From Blastobasis lacticolella (Eukaryota > Arthropoda > Insecta > Lepidoptera > Blastobasidae), in the NCBI GenBank assembly GCA_905147135.1, contig LR990054.1:16343001-16407000 (forward strand): a stretch of 64,000 nucleotides of DNA, read 5' to 3'. Below are positions 53,726 through 64,000 of this stretch, in pieces (the stretch's first letter is position 1; each line of letters begins with the position of its first letter). A model generated the notes under the pieces. It searched no databases, was not told where the DNA came from, and saw only the letters and a program-made list of their open reading frames with translations. A program made the translations under genes and the position numbers.

Positions 53726-53825
53726 GTTTAATACTAACCGATGCTTTTACGGTAAGAGAAAACATCGTGATGGGACCTCAACATTCAGGCGACTGAATGT
53801 GTAACAAGGATTCAATCTGGTCAGG
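53726..53825 (+). mobile_element. SINE-1 middle fragment
   Basis: 'ttaatactaaccgatgcttt', 'aaaacatcgtgatggga', 'cattcaggcgactgaatgtg' and 'tcaatctggtcagg'. It abuts an inverted SINE-1. Confidence 0.75.
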
Positions 53826-53826
53826 C

Positions 53827-54038
53827 CAATCTTGGCGTTAATGTCCCGGTTGTGCTCTCACAGACGAGGACCCGGGTCCGCGTTGACCATGATCCAGGAT
53901 TTGGCAGATCATATACTTAAAGTGGAGTGACTGCCACCTGACCTCCGTGACCCTGCTAACAGGGGATCCTGACCATATTGGATCATGGTTACACATTCAG
54001 TCGCCTGAATGTGCAGGTTTCCTCACGATGTTTTCGTA
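53827..54038 (-). mobile_element. SINE-1 body, well preserved
   Basis: From the tail 'cttggcgttaatgtcccggt' to 'gtgcaggtttcctcacgatg'. Head missing. Inverted relative to the preceding fragment. Confidence 0.8.
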
Positions 54039-54256
54039 AGAATGAATCTATTATCGTAGAGACAGACACAGAAGTTACCGAATGCCCCTTCGCCCTGTGA
54101 ATCACGCGATGACAAGCAGTACTGCGGAATAAATTACACCTGAACCGCGTATAATAGTGCATTCCCACTCCGCCCTACTTACATAGCGAATGTTGCAAAG
54201 AGCGTCCGTCTATTCTATTAATAGACTAGGTATTTGATATAGTCAGTTTGTTTATG

Positions 54257-54400
54257 TAGCAGGGTCATGGAGGTCAGATGGTAGTTGCTCCAATGTAATT
54301 ATTTGATATGGAAAATCCTGGATCATTGTCAAGGCGGATCCCGGGCCACAACGCGATACGGGCGAGAGCACAACTGGGATATTAACGTCAAGATAATTTT
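54257..54400 (+). mobile_element. SINE-1 3' half
   Basis: 'agcagggtcatggaggtcag', 'aaaatcctggatcattgtca' and 'gcacaactgggatattaacg'. Confidence 0.75.
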
Positions 54401-54426
54401 TTCATTTGCAATAGTCAATTTTTTAT

Positions 54427-54575
54427 ACTACTCAATGACAATCGAGCGAACCTGATGGTAAGTTTTAACTGTCGCCCATAACATATATAATTCCTATATT
54501 TAGGTTGCAGGTAACAAAAATACAGAACCGCAGGTGCGTTGTCGCTGTGAGGACTAAGATTAGGAAATGCCTTAT
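54427..54575 (-). mobile_element. LINE-V 3' fragment
   Basis: 'cctgatggtaagttttaact', 'tcgcccataacatatataat', 'ttaggttgcaggtaacaaaa' and 'cagaaccgcaggtgcgttgt'. Confidence 0.6.
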
Positions 54576-54667
54576 GTTTATTAGTTAGTATAGGTACGGC
54601 GATAGAAAGATTACATGCTTACTTATAGTTTTATCTATGTTGATAGAAAAGGTGCTATATTTTACAT

Positions 54668-54885
54668 AATGTTGTAAAACACTCGAGTCGGGAGTCTGAA
54701 ATTAAAAACTCAACTCAATTTTGTCAGGTCTCAGTGACCCACTCACGAGTCTAGGGCCGAATCATTTGAAAACGGAGTCGACAAAGAACTCGAGTTGTAA
54801 ACATTACTCAAGTTTTGTACAAAATTGAGTTCGAAAACTTGTCTCGAAGCGACTATTACTCAGTCTGTCGAGTACTGCAAAATTA
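54668..54885. mobile_element. actcgagt-rich element (possible hAT)
   Basis: Many ctcgagt/actcga motifs. Left 'aaaactcaactcaattttgt' pairs partly with right 'acaaaattgagttcgaaaac'. Boundaries and class uncertain. Confidence 0.3.
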
Positions 54886-55984
54886 AGTTTACCTAATGAA
54901 TGGACATCATCAAAACACTACCCAATTGCAAACACATAGAATCTATATTGATACTGAAACACGAAATCAAAGGAGGACCAGCAAATATTAGCCGGGCTAG
55001 TTGAAGTCCCAGGTGTACGTAGGACCTAGACGTCTGTAACCACCGGCCAGCTGTTTAATATCAGAGGGGCTCCAGCGCGCAGCTCCCGGCATTTATCATT
55101 ATTGGCTATCTCGAAAACGGTGCATTCCCACTTTCTCTCCAATTCCTAGTTATAAATTGATACATTTGGTTAGTAAAGTCTTTAAATATGAAATTGCTAA
55201 AAAATTTTTGTTTTAAGTTACACCTGTCATATTGTATGGATGTATTGACTATTGACTTTATACACATAGTTGAATATACTGTCAGTGTTATCCTCCTGTC
55301 TGCTTTCTTATATAGCCCCTAAACTAGACCTAATTTTATGACAAAAGCAGTTATAAAAACGACAGACATTTCATTAGTCAACTACCAACAAATTTTCATT
55401 GTAGTTTAAGAGATCGGATATCCGTAGTCCGGCAAAAAAATATTACAGTTTCCGTCCTAAAAACCGATGTCTATGTGGAATGGCAATTCAGGGTTGTGGC
55501 TGTACTGTAATTCATAAACTGCTAAACTTAGCTCGAACAGTAGTAAAAAGCGTAATACTAGTGTTTCGTCGATTATGTAAGCCTTAAAACTAAAGTTTCG
55601 GGCTCTACCTTATGAGTTACGACTACCTTTGTCCTTTACTTACAGAATTCAGTATAAATTGTAAATTCCAGGCGAACATTTTATAAAAATCCTTTTTTCT
55701 GTGGAACAATGTAGTGGAAGCAGGAATGCACCATTGCAATAGATGTTATTGCAAGTCAATATTCAGACTCCGGATGAATATTCGTATTTTTCGTCTGGCT
55801 TGAGTCCGTATTCCTATTGTGTGGCACCACTGAAATCTGAATGGCTTTTTATATAATTGCGACTTTTCAATGTAGTCTTCTGCTTGCTACATGATAATAT
55901 ACTATAGGTATTACCTAAGCGACAAACCAGGTAATTGTAAGGTAATTTTATTACGGACTCTGTCTAGGCTAAGGATTCCGCCTG
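54886..55984. other. Unassigned sequence
   Basis: About 1.1 kb with no gene or family recognised. Confidence 0.4.
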
Positions 55985-56215
55985 GGTGATTACCAACGCC
56001 TTATCTATTTTTGCCACCAAGCAACAATGCTTGCATTATTATGTTCTGGTTTACAGGATAAGGTAGACGGCGTAATTATAGGAAAGAGGCATTTCAACTT
56101 AGTCCTCACAGTGACAACGCACCGGTTCTGCATTTTTGTTGCCTGCAACCTAAATACATTAATCGTAGATGCTATGGGCTACAGTTGCCGCTTACCATCA
56201 CGTGGCTGGTGTCTA
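55985..56215 (+). mobile_element. LINE-V 3' end
   Basis: Reverse orientation to the other V copies: 'cctgggtgattaccaacgcc', 'aagcaacaatgcttgcatta', 'ttgttgcctgcaacctaaat' and 'ttgccgcttaccatcacgtg'. Confidence 0.6.
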
Positions 56216-56242
56216 ATCTGTGGTCACTGCGTAGAATAAAAA

Positions 56243-56325
56243 TCTTACGGCGAAGAAGACATCGTAAGGAAATCTGTAAATTCAAGCGACTAAATAACAC
56301 GTGTAACTGTGATCCAATCTGGTCA
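56243..56325 (+). mobile_element. SINE-1 fragment
   Basis: 'atcttacggcgaagaagaca', 'aaattcaagcgactaa' and 'tgtgatccaatctggtcaac'. Confidence 0.6.
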
Positions 56326-56360
56326 ACCTTCTAGAGTGATGCCCCTCTAGAAGGTTGACC
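56321..56360. repeat. Hairpin, 16-bp perfect arms
   Basis: ggtcaaccttctagag and its exact reverse complement, 8-base loop, at the SINE-1 break point. Confidence 0.9.
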
Positions 56361-57369
56361 AATAATGTTTAAACGCCAATTTCATAGGTGACCCAACATA
56401 TCGCTGAGTTACTTCTAAGTAACAACCAATTGAAACTGATATGATTCAAAGGAGGTACCCATGTCCATGTCGGTAGACATACGAATCACTAACCAAATCC
56501 AAAAAGATCGTGAAAATTATAGCCATTTCCACGAGATCTAAAAATTTTTTAGAACCACCATTCTAATATTATATCATACAATCGTAAAGTTGAATTAATA
56601 TCTTTGCTATTCTATTTATTCTGAAGATTCTGGCAAGCTACAGTAGTGCAGTGCCTCTCATTCCATTAAGATCCACCGACGAGGCCCCCTCTTATAGATC
56701 GATGGATTTCTTTTTCTTATCTTTCCACCATTTTAGTCATCTATTTTATCTTCGTTTTGTTTGATGCACCTACCTAAGGAATATTTCATTTTATTTCTCC
56801 GATGTAGCTGAGTAAACTTAGTAATTATGTTCTCAACATAAAAACTATGTTAATCTGCCCTCCCGGCGACATATATCTAAAATCCGTGCAGCTGTTAAGT
56901 AAACAGAGCGCACCAGCTTGGGAATACTCTAAAAAATCCCGGACACAATACGCCAAAACGTTGAAATTACCAATTTAAACTAATAAAATAAGCGATTTAT
57001 GTGCAAAGTGGCGACGCCACAGTCACACCCCTCAGGCAGTGTGAGAACAATCGTTCTTTTAAAATTTATAGATCAAGATAGCGTCGATCTACCCTTCGTG
57101 CCAACCCCAGTGGACAAACTCGGAACTCGGGTGGTCAATATAATTCTCAAACTCATTCCAAATGGCGACCTCCCTTTCTATCCCGAGCGTCTCTATTGCA
57201 CCCGTCCCTCTCACAGTGATACTGACCTTTCCAACCCGTTGTATTCAAATTTGGTTCACCCTTTTTCGAAATGGTGATACCTTTTTTTGGGAATCAGCAT
57301 TTGAAACGTATGATTTTATGGAGATATTCGCTCTTTCTGTCGAGTCACGTTTCGAAAATGTGTCTAGTC
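56361..57369. other. Unassigned sequence
   Basis: A 92-codon frame (56999-57277) overlaps another (57162-57407); neither shows a known domain. Confidence 0.35.
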
Positions 57370-57384
57370 ATAAATCGTTGGACG

Positions 57385-57720
57385 AGCGTCGATGGTCGAG
57401 TAGTTAAGGTATACGACTCGTAAGCGAGTGGTACCGGGTTCGAATCCAACTGTGGCCATGTACCAATGACTCTTGAGTTATGTAGAATGAGTTATATATT
57501 GAATACTAACCGATGCTCTTACGGTGAGGGACAACATCGTAATGAAACCTGCACATTCAGACGACGGAATGCTCTAATCTGATCCAATCTAGTAACGGAG
57601 GTCAGATGGCAGTTACTCCACTGTAATTACTAAATCCTGGATCATGGTCAAGGCGGACACCGAGCCCTCGCGTCTCGCGCACAACCTCGGGATATTAACG
57701 CCAAGATGATTTCCTTTATT
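57385..57720 (+). mobile_element. SINE-1, complete copy with 15-bp TSD
   Basis: Head agcgtcgatggtcgagtagt, B box gggttcgaatccaac, body 'gatgctcttacggtgaggga', 'ggaggtcagatggcagttac', 'aatcctggatcatggtcaag' and the tail 'gggatattaacgccaagatg'. It is flanked by ataaatcgttggacg at 57370-57384 and 57721-57735. Best reference for the family in this window; about 30 bases near 'ggtcaggttcccctg' are lost. Confidence 0.9.
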
Positions 57721-57735
57721 ATAAATCGTTGGACG

Positions 57736-58214
57736 CCTTTATAATTTTTTAATGATCTGTTTTATTTGTTCATCGTCCCTCCGAATTCCTGAAATGAGGA
57801 CGTTTAGTACATTTTTACGGACACAATTCCTCACATTTTGTTTGGCAAAAAAAAAATGTTTTGCCCTAATTATTTTTATTGCCGCCGGTGTTTTCTAAAA
57901 GGAATCGTGAATTACGGAGGCTGTTGTCAAATTAGAAAACCAAATCTCTTAAATGGGGAACATCCTTTTTAATTCCGCTCTTGATTTCCAGGAATTTGTT
58001 CGAGGATGACCGCCGAGGGGGGAACAAAACAAAAAAACAGTCCGCATTAGAGACAATGTCTTGGCGGGGCCGACCTAATTTCGTTAGGCAGGGTTTGTCG
58101 AGTAAATTTTTTACGCTGAACATAATATTTGCCTACACTCGGCACTTTGTTTGCGAACTGCCTACCTACAATTGTAAATAGGTGATGTGGAAGTTTCCTT
58201 ACATAGGCGGTATA
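57736..58214. other. Unassigned sequence
   Basis: Nothing recognised. Confidence 0.4.
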
Positions 58215-58335
58215 CAATAAACTCGTTTTATGCGTCTGTCTGTCTGTACCGCTGTCTTCCAAACCACGCAACGGAATTTGATGAGGTTTTCGCTATCACT
58301 TAGAGAATGCCTTAAGGAAGGTTTATAATTATTTT
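58215..58335 (+). mobile_element. Helitron-like repeat fragment
   Basis: 'gtctgtctgtctgtaccgct', 'acggaatttgatgaggtttt' and 'aaggaaggtttataatt'. Resembles Lep1-type lepidopteran repeats; no 5'-TC or CTRR-hairpin end was confirmed. Confidence 0.4.
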
Positions 58336-58486
58336 TGTTTGAGCGTGCTTGGCTTGGCGTTCGACGTTAAAATTCCAAATTCCTACATACTTTAGTAAAG
58401 AAACGTCGAGAAAAACCGTGAAGCCGGGGCGGATCACTATATTGTAAAGTATAAGAGTTTGCACGAAATGCTAATATAACTAGTTA

Positions 58487-58800
58487 TGAAAATGAAAATG
58501 AAAATGAAAAAGTATTTATTGAATTAGGATTACGTTAATTAATCTCTTTTCAAAAGTCAAAAATCTAACGGAAAACAAAGGGAAGTTAAGCGAGCTCATC
58601 CAGGTAGGGGGCGACGCATGCAGACCGATCAGCGCGTACGAGGGCTTACTCCGGCGAGACACCGGGCACCGATACGCGCCACGCACATAACCGCCTAGGC
58701 GAATCATGTGCAGCGCGCGCCCGGCCCCAGCCAGCCCGCCGGCGCGAGCACCCGCACGCACCAGCCGGCCTACCCGCGTCGCCCCCTGAGCTCGGAACAA
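58487..58800 (-). mobile_element. GC-rich retroelement fragment with (TTTTCA)n tail
   Basis: The left edge has four aaaatg repeats, then 'agtatttattgaattaggat', then a strongly GC-rich body (58600-58795). On the minus strand this reads as body followed by a simple-repeat tail, like a 5'-truncated LINE. The 94-codon minus frame (58516-58800) is alanine/arginine-rich and not recognised. Confidence 0.45.
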
Positions 58801-58949
58801 ATAAGTAAAAAGAATGTCGTCTGTCTGTCAGTATGCCGCTTCAGTTAGGAAAATGACCATCTGTGGGAAAAAGAAACGGCAAGAAACCCACAGGTACATT
58901 TAAATATGATTACATTGCATTGATACATTTGTCAATTATGCATTAAAAC

Positions 58950-59060
58950 ATTTTTTTTATTGAAAATAGTTTTTGACTGCCATCTCATCTGATGTTAAGT
59001 GCAGATGCAGTCTATAATGGCGCATACCTGCCTATTAAATACCTATTCACTCTTGTCACT
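58950..59060 (-). mobile_element. LINE 3' tail fragment
   Basis: T-run then 'gactgccatctcatctgatg', 'gtgcagatgcagtctataat' and 'gcctattaaatacctattca'. Similar to 63541-63640. Confidence 0.5.
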
Positions 59061-59379
59061 TCAATTTATCTTAATAATTAATTCCGAAATTCAATGTAGC
59101 CCAATAAGCTAATCTAGAGCTAGTGTAATGAACAACTAGCTCTGCGTCTCAACGCCAACGCTCAACCTCCCATATTCCATTCAGGTAAGCCAGAACACTT
59201 GTAAGTATGTTCCTATCGCATGAGATCTCTGTACAATAGTCAATTAGCATATTATTGTTGTCCTTTATCAGATCACGGGCGGGGCAAGAGGCAAGGGGGC
59301 GGGGGTTACCGCTGTTTGAGCGTCGAGCGAAAAGTAGCTGGAAAGTAGCTTGATTGCGAAAGACGTTTTTAAAAGTAAT
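59061..59379. other. Unassigned sequence
   Basis: Nothing recognised. Confidence 0.4.
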
Positions 59380-59385
59380 AGTTAT

Positions 59386-59773
59386 GTCGCAGCCGGATGG
59401 TTAAATTAGCCGGTTAATTAAATGGCTAGCTTTTTAAGCAATTATTTAATTGAATATTTGCCAAATTCATGAACTTTGAAAATTACGTCTAACGAACGAT
59501 ATTGCCCCGAGTTTACGGAGCTCCTCCACGCATTGTCACAACATTAACCTAACCCAACCGAATGAAAACCTAATGCAAACTATTATTATTGTTTGAGATT
59601 ATTGTGATTAAGTTAGCATTGTGACAATATTTGGAGGAGCTCCGTAAACTCGGGTCAATTTCTTTCTTAAACATTACTTTAAAAATACTTGAAATTGGCA
59701 AATTTTCAATTAAATAATAGCATAAGAAGGTAGCCGTTTCATTAACTGGCTAATTTAACCATCCGGCTGCGAC
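59386..59773. mobile_element. Foldback MITE, 388 bp, 6-bp TSD
   Basis: Ends gtcgcagccggatggttaaa and its reverse complement. The arms continue with gaps through 'agtttacggagctcctcc', so most of the element folds back on itself. Flanked by agttat at 59380-59385 and 59774-59779. No coding capacity. Superfamily not assigned. Confidence 0.9.
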
Positions 59774-59994
59774 AGTTATATATATTAATACCTAAAATCC
59801 GTCTAAGTAAAAAATCGGGGTCTGTCATGTATGAAGCAAGAAGATATTCTTCAATATAGGATCGGGAATTTGGGATGTTAGGAGGATAACGCTGGTCGTA
59901 TCGTATGCCATCTTGCCCTGGGTTTGGTTGACCCTCATAGTCCTTAGAGGCGTGAATGCTTTGACGGCTGGTGTAGACTTTCTCACGTCTCCCT

Positions 59995-60275
59995 AGCTAG
60001 ATGACAAACTCGCAGACAGGCCACCTGATGGTAAACGGTAATTGACGCCCATAACTCGTATATGCGTTTAGGTTGCAGGCAACAAATATGCAGAACCGCT
60101 GGCGTGTTGTCACTGTGAGCACTACGATACCTCTGTAATTACGATGGCTACCTTATAATTAAACCGGAACACAACAATGCAAGCATTGTTGCTTGGCGGT
60201 AGTAGAAGATAAGGTGGTGGTACTCACCCAGGCGGACAACTCTGGCTTGACAGTCCAACCACCTAATAAACTTCG
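59995..60275 (-). mobile_element. LINE-V 3' end, longest copy
   Basis: 'gccacctgatggtaaacggt', 'gtttaggttgcaggcaacaa', 'aacaatgcaagcattgttgc', 'gataaggtggtggtactcac' and 'ggcttgacagtccaaccacc'. Confidence 0.65.
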
Positions 60276-60694
60276 TACACCTCGTACACCGTACCTTTCA
60301 ACAGAGCGCACAAACTATGAAGCGTGCCATCTGACCTCCATAACCCTGTTAACCAAGAAACCTGACCAGACCAGATCACATCCACCCGCTAATCCGCTGA
60401 AACAGCGAATGCATCGCCGCAAGCGCTGGCAACACGCCCGCCGGTGCGTGACGGCGCGCGCCAATGTCAAGGCCGCTGCGCCCGCGCCGCGGGATGAGAT
60501 CACCCGTTTGTTATACCAGTTTGGCGGTAACAGCGGTTTGTGTTGTGTGGTAAGTGTGGTAACTATAGAATTTGACGGTATAGCAGTTGAATTGTGGGAC
60601 ATTAGAACCTTTATACAAGCTGGTAAATAAAACAACTAGCAAACCGAGAGTTGTACCTCCGTCACGTATGGGGTGCCAAGCTTCCGAGACAGTC
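60276..60694. other. Mostly unassigned; small SINE-1 piece
   Basis: 60324-60385 is a SINE-1 scrap on the minus strand (gccatctgacctccataacc). 60405-60520 is GC-rich. The 145-codon plus frame starting inside LINE-V at 60193 has no known domain. Confidence 0.4.
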
Positions 60695-60935
60695 TATTTT
60701 TTTATGTAATACGGCAGACAAACAGGCAAGGCCACCTGATGGAAAATGGCCACCGCCACCTATGGATATCAGCAATACCATGGGCGCTACCAATGCGTTG
60801 CCCGCCTCTAAAAACACTCTATACTCTTCATCATTAGCTCATTCCACATCCGAATCGTACGAGCTAGAAACGTTCTTTTGAACCTTTGCATGGGCACCAC
60901 TAGAGGATCTACGTCCCTAAGAAGCCATCCTTGAG
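60695..60935 (-). mobile_element. LINE-L RT C-terminal remnant
   Basis: Poly-T, 'cggcagacaaacaggcaagg', 'tatggatatcagcaatacca', 'ccgaatcgtacgagctagaa' and 'tctacgtccctaagaagcc'. A deletion replaces the middle. Confidence 0.65.
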
Positions 60936-61540
60936 CCCAGGGTATTTTTTCATTTAGGTAAGAAATGAAATTGTCTTTCATGAATGCTATGAAAACTTTT
61001 GAACAACTGCACAGGAAAATGACCCTTAAAGTGGTAATTCACTTATACGCCTGTACTGTACACTGAAAATATGACACATCAAATTCGACAGTTCCACGAA
61101 AATACACATACAACTTACGCTAATACCAAATTCCACATCGATACAGTGGCATAACCAGACAATGGAAATGTACCGATGCCGTCGCTAACTACGAAAGCTA
61201 CGTAAGTCTAATATCAAAATCGATGGTTGTACTGGAATCGGACAGACAGACATCAAAGGTGGATGGCATGAAATAATGAACGAGGCGAGCTCACAAATGG
61301 CTTGAGCACTTACTCGACTCAACGATTCTCCGTATTATTAGTATGCGCGTAAACGAGCTATGACGGCGGGAGTGTGTGTTTAGATAACTCTAATTGTGTA
61401 GTTCAAAATCGACAGGAAAGAGGCGAAGACTTGCGCTTGGTACATTTGACTAAGTTAAGCAACTAAATTCAGAAGCAAAAGCGGAGCAAATTAGAGTGGA
61501 ATGTGTTACTTGAAGAATAAGGTCCATTTTTGAATCACTT
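60936..61540. other. Unassigned sequence
   Basis: 60985-61060 resembles 38615-38695. The rest is unrecognised. Confidence 0.35.
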
Positions 61541-61660
61541 ATAGACATAGACACAGACATGGAAATGAATTATTTTGACATCACAAAAATCCATAAGTGT
61601 TCACATATTAAGGTAACTTCAGAACACTTAAATGCTAAACTAAAACATAGTAGGTAGTAG
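61541..61660 (-). mobile_element. M repeat
   Basis: 'tagacatagacacagacatg', 'ttttgacatcacaaaa' and 'aaggtaactt' then AT-rich sequence, as in the other M copies. Confidence 0.5.
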
Positions 61661-62116
61661 TTACATTATGTTACACGTCGCCCCGGTTTTCAAAAGGCGT
61701 GATACAAAAAATTACCTTATTTCATGAGCAATACAGTCCACTTTGATTTGCCTCACGCTTTTTGCTTCTGAATTTAGACGACTTGGTTCAGCCAAATGTA
61801 ACAAGCGCAGTTCTAGACGCGTCAGTTTCAATTATATTCCCATTAGGTAACGACTGGACCATTGTCAAGCGAAGAGATTTTCAGTAGCTATAGTTATATT
61901 TAAACGGGTTAAAAGATTGGATAATTGCTTTACAAAGCCAAATGTGAGTCGGATAGCTATTGTCTTTGAAGAGATAATTATAAGGCAGTAGCTAAAAACA
62001 TGTTTCAAGATGATCGATAACAGTAATAACACACAATCAAATGATGATTGACGGAATTTAAAGTTTGAGTTGGTGACAAACTTAAGCAATTACAAAATAT
62101 TTAAAACGCATTTAAG
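61661..62116. other. Unassigned sequence
   Basis: Nothing recognised. Confidence 0.4.
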
Positions 62117-62160
62117 CTAAATAAATAAATATGCTTGGACAATTCGCATAGCGCCATCTA
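62117..62160 (-). mobile_element. SINE-2 tail end
   Basis: aaataaataaatatgcttgg and 'acaattcgcatagcgccatc': the last ~45 bases of SINE-2, joined directly to a SINE-1. Confidence 0.6.
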
Positions 62161-62162
62161 AC

Positions 62163-62293
62163 TGGGTCACGGAGGTCAGATGGCAATCGCTCCACTCTAA
62201 ATATCTGATCTGCCAAATCCCGGATCACGGTCAAGGCGGACGCCAGGCGCCCGAGCGCGGCAGCTCAACCGGAACTGGTAACTCTAAGATGTT
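62163..62293 (+). mobile_element. SINE-1 3' half
   Basis: 'tgggtcacggaggtcagatg', 'tctgccaaatcccggatcac' and 'agctcaaccggaactggtaa'. Confidence 0.75.
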
Positions 62294-62944
62294 TTTTTTT
62301 AAATCTGAGACTGGATACAGAATTAAGACATTGTACCATATAAATATGCAAATCAATGAATTGAATCGAAATAAACCGTTGGAAACAAACTCAAGCACGT
62401 TAACGTGATATCCCGAATAAGAACATAAATGCGAACAAAAACAAGTACCAAAACCTCAGTTACAATGAAATCAGAGTCTAGACTGCTCACGCGGCCGTGG
62501 CCTCACCCAACACGTGTCGGAATTGAAAATAGAATTAGTCGTACTAAAATAAGACCGACTAAAAATATACCCAGTCATTAGTCAATCAAAGTTTCGACGA
62601 GCGTTGATAAACGCAAGTGTACCAATCTCGGACGACCTTGGCGCGTAAAAAATGGTTTTTAGACCACACGTCTTCGCTTACGCTCACAAAAAAACGATGA
62701 CGTCACACTTATCGATGTAACAATTATGATAATAATACATCATGCGGCAAAAAACGTTATCGCCGTATGGCACGGCACGGCTTAACTTACACCAAAGTGT
62801 GAGCATAATTCTGTTCACTGATTATGTCACTGTAGGTATGAGGGTTCGAAGTCGAGCTGAGGTTGTGAGGTGTATGGTCTGAGATGTGAAGTAGAGTGAG
62901 GGAAATGTTAATAGACTACAAGAAGAATTCGTGGGAAATAGGTG
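62294..62944. other. Unassigned sequence
   Basis: Nothing recognised. An 84-codon minus frame (62822-63076) is a chance reading. Confidence 0.4.
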
Positions 62945-63122
62945 CCTGGACTTTCCGGTATCAGAAAACATACCCAAGAAGCGATGAATTGACATCGCTG
63001 AGTCGGATGCGGGAGGCAACGGCCTACGACGTGAGGATACCAAAGACCGGGCGAAGTGGAAAAGATAGAATAGCAAAGCGGACCCTGGCAGAAGTCGGAA
63101 TAAGCGCTATTACGATGATAAT
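62945..63122 (+). mobile_element. RTE-D 3' end, plus strand
   Basis: 'gaattgacatcgctgagtcg', 'ggcaacggcctacgacgtga', 'agaccgggcgaagtggaaaa' and 'gcggaccctggcagaagtcg' match 32640-32768. Frameshifts prevent a clean protein. (gat)n tail. Confidence 0.7.
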
Positions 63123-63133
63123 GATGATTATCT

Positions 63134-63252
63134 TCTTAGCGTCTATTCCGGCTTAAGCCAGGGTCCGCTTTCTGTTTTTTCTTCCTCCACTTCGCCCGGT
63201 CTTCTGCATCCTCACGTCACATGAGGCCATTAGCTCTCGCATCCTACTCAGT
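63134..63252 (-). mobile_element. RTE-D 3' end, minus strand
   Basis: Reversed 'ggatgcagaagaccgggcga' and 'gcggaccctggcttaagccg'. Tail-to-tail with the copy at 62945. Confidence 0.7.
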
Positions 63253-63255
63253 GAT

Positions 63256-63540
63256 GTTTATAAGAGAGAATACAAACGCTAGGAGATCATACAGACGTAC
63301 AAGATTTCTGCACGATTGGCTCCAAAAGTTTATGCAATTTTGATTTATATTCCTATTTTGTTATTTGTAAACAAACGCGCGGCGACCGCGTAGTCCCCGC
63401 AAAGTAATCGCGTTGCACTCGCACAGTAATGGTGTCTCACTCGCACAGACTACACGTTTTGTGTCCGGTTGCTACGCGGTAACTGTGCGGGACGTGTATG
63501 CGTTTTATGTCCAGTTTGCAACCGAAGTTTTATATTTTTA
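63256..63540. other. Unassigned sequence
   Basis: 63352-63380 matches 219-246 inverted (gcgcgtttgtttacaaataa). 'cactcgcacag' occurs twice near 63420-63450. Confidence 0.4.
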
Positions 63541-63640
63541 TTTTTTTTAGACTAGTCAGGCATTTTACTGCCATCTCACCTGGTGGAGCATGCCTGTCTA
63601 GGTACAGCCTATTCACTCCAGCCTTGAAGGCGTCTAGATT
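63541..63640 (-). mobile_element. LINE 3' tail fragment
   Basis: T-rich run, 'tttactgccatctcacctgg', 'gagcatgcctgtctaggtac' and 'ctattcactccagccttgaa'. Confidence 0.5.
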
Positions 63641-64000
63641 ACGATCAGGGAACCAATAAACCTATATACCTAAAAACGGGCCCTAAGTGAGAGAGAGATG
63701 AAAAGACGGACACACGCCGCGTTTGTAGCCACAGCTTACTGTCGTAAAATGCCGGTGACTCATAAAAGAGGCAAAAAATATTTATCCACAGATGAGAATG
63801 AAGCGGTGAAGCTAAGCGCGGTGTCAACGCTCCAAGATCCTTAACCACTAGCCGTTGCCGTAGATGGGTATGGGCCGGGATATTTTTGGTCGTAAATTGG
63901 TGACCGCAACTCATGCTTTTCAAGTCGCGGTTGTTGCGCGAAATCGTTCGTCTACTGATTGGCCGGTGACATCACGACTTTTAAGTCCCGTAAAACAAAC
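63641..64000. other. Unassigned sequence
   Basis: A 92-codon minus frame (63645-63923) has no recognisable domain. Nothing else seen. Confidence 0.35.

Noticed and set aside
58516..58800. 94-codon Ala/Arg-rich minus frame
   Set aside because: Consistent with chance reading of a GC-rich block; it runs into the simple-repeat tail; no domain.
60193..60630. 145-codon plus-strand open frame
   Set aside because: Begins inside LINE-V and runs through a SINE-1 scrap and a GC-rich patch. No recognisable protein.

Overview
The window looks like AT-rich intergenic or intronic DNA of a moth or butterfly (Lepidoptera). No convincing host gene, rRNA, true tRNA gene or CRISPR array is visible. Every long open frame examined either lies in a transposon remnant or lacks any recognisable domain. 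The lepidopteran assignment rests on many copies of repeat types I recognise from that order: non-LTR retrotransposon tails with the signature 'aggcaagcgggccacctgatgg', two tRNA-headed SINEs, RTE-like C-termini, and 'aacccccgac' repeats. This is recognition from memory, not a database search. Short host exons could be missed.

Family names are local to this answer. SINE-1 is tRNA-headed (A box TGGCCGAGTGG, B box GGTTCGAATCC), about 336 bp when complete, with a (GAT)n-type tail shared with an RTE-like LINE. SINE-2 has a tRNA-Gly(GCC)-like head and a (TTTA)n tail. Family A (about 345 bp, 3 copies) and W (about 255 bp, 3 full and 3 partial copies) have fixed 5' ends. LINE-C, -L, -V, -Y, -Z and RTE-D are 5'-truncated non-LTR retrotransposon tails. 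P and H are short dispersed repeats. R, K, M, Q, T and U are minor dispersed repeats. DNA transposon remnants include Harbinger-type MITEs, a 388-bp foldback element with a 6-bp target duplication, and other terminal-inverted-repeat elements.

Layout: 1-9.7 kb is a dense mosaic of SINE, LINE, H and P pieces with nested insertions. 9.7-16 kb holds two Harbinger-like MITEs, a 220-bp tandem duplication, an array of SINE heads and a 105-bp LINE insertion with target duplication. 16-21.6 kb has SINE-1 pieces, a hAT-like AT-rich element, an interrupted LINE-C and a cluster of three strong hairpins. 21.6-26.2 kb is mixed repeats with two 17-bp-period arrays. 26,260-31,877 is a direct tandem duplication (2,898 bp and 2,720 bp) that later gained or lost smaller elements. 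32-48 kb has RTE, W, SINE-2, SINE-1 and a 255-bp inverted-repeat element. 48-64 kb has further LINE tails, a SINE-1 split by two insertions, back-to-back SINE-1 pairs, the best complete SINE-1, the foldback MITE and tail-to-tail RTE ends.

Nothing here forms an operon or pathway. The interest lies in transposon biology: tail sharing between LINEs and non-autonomous elements, datable nested insertions, and several inverted arrangements able to form long hairpin RNA.
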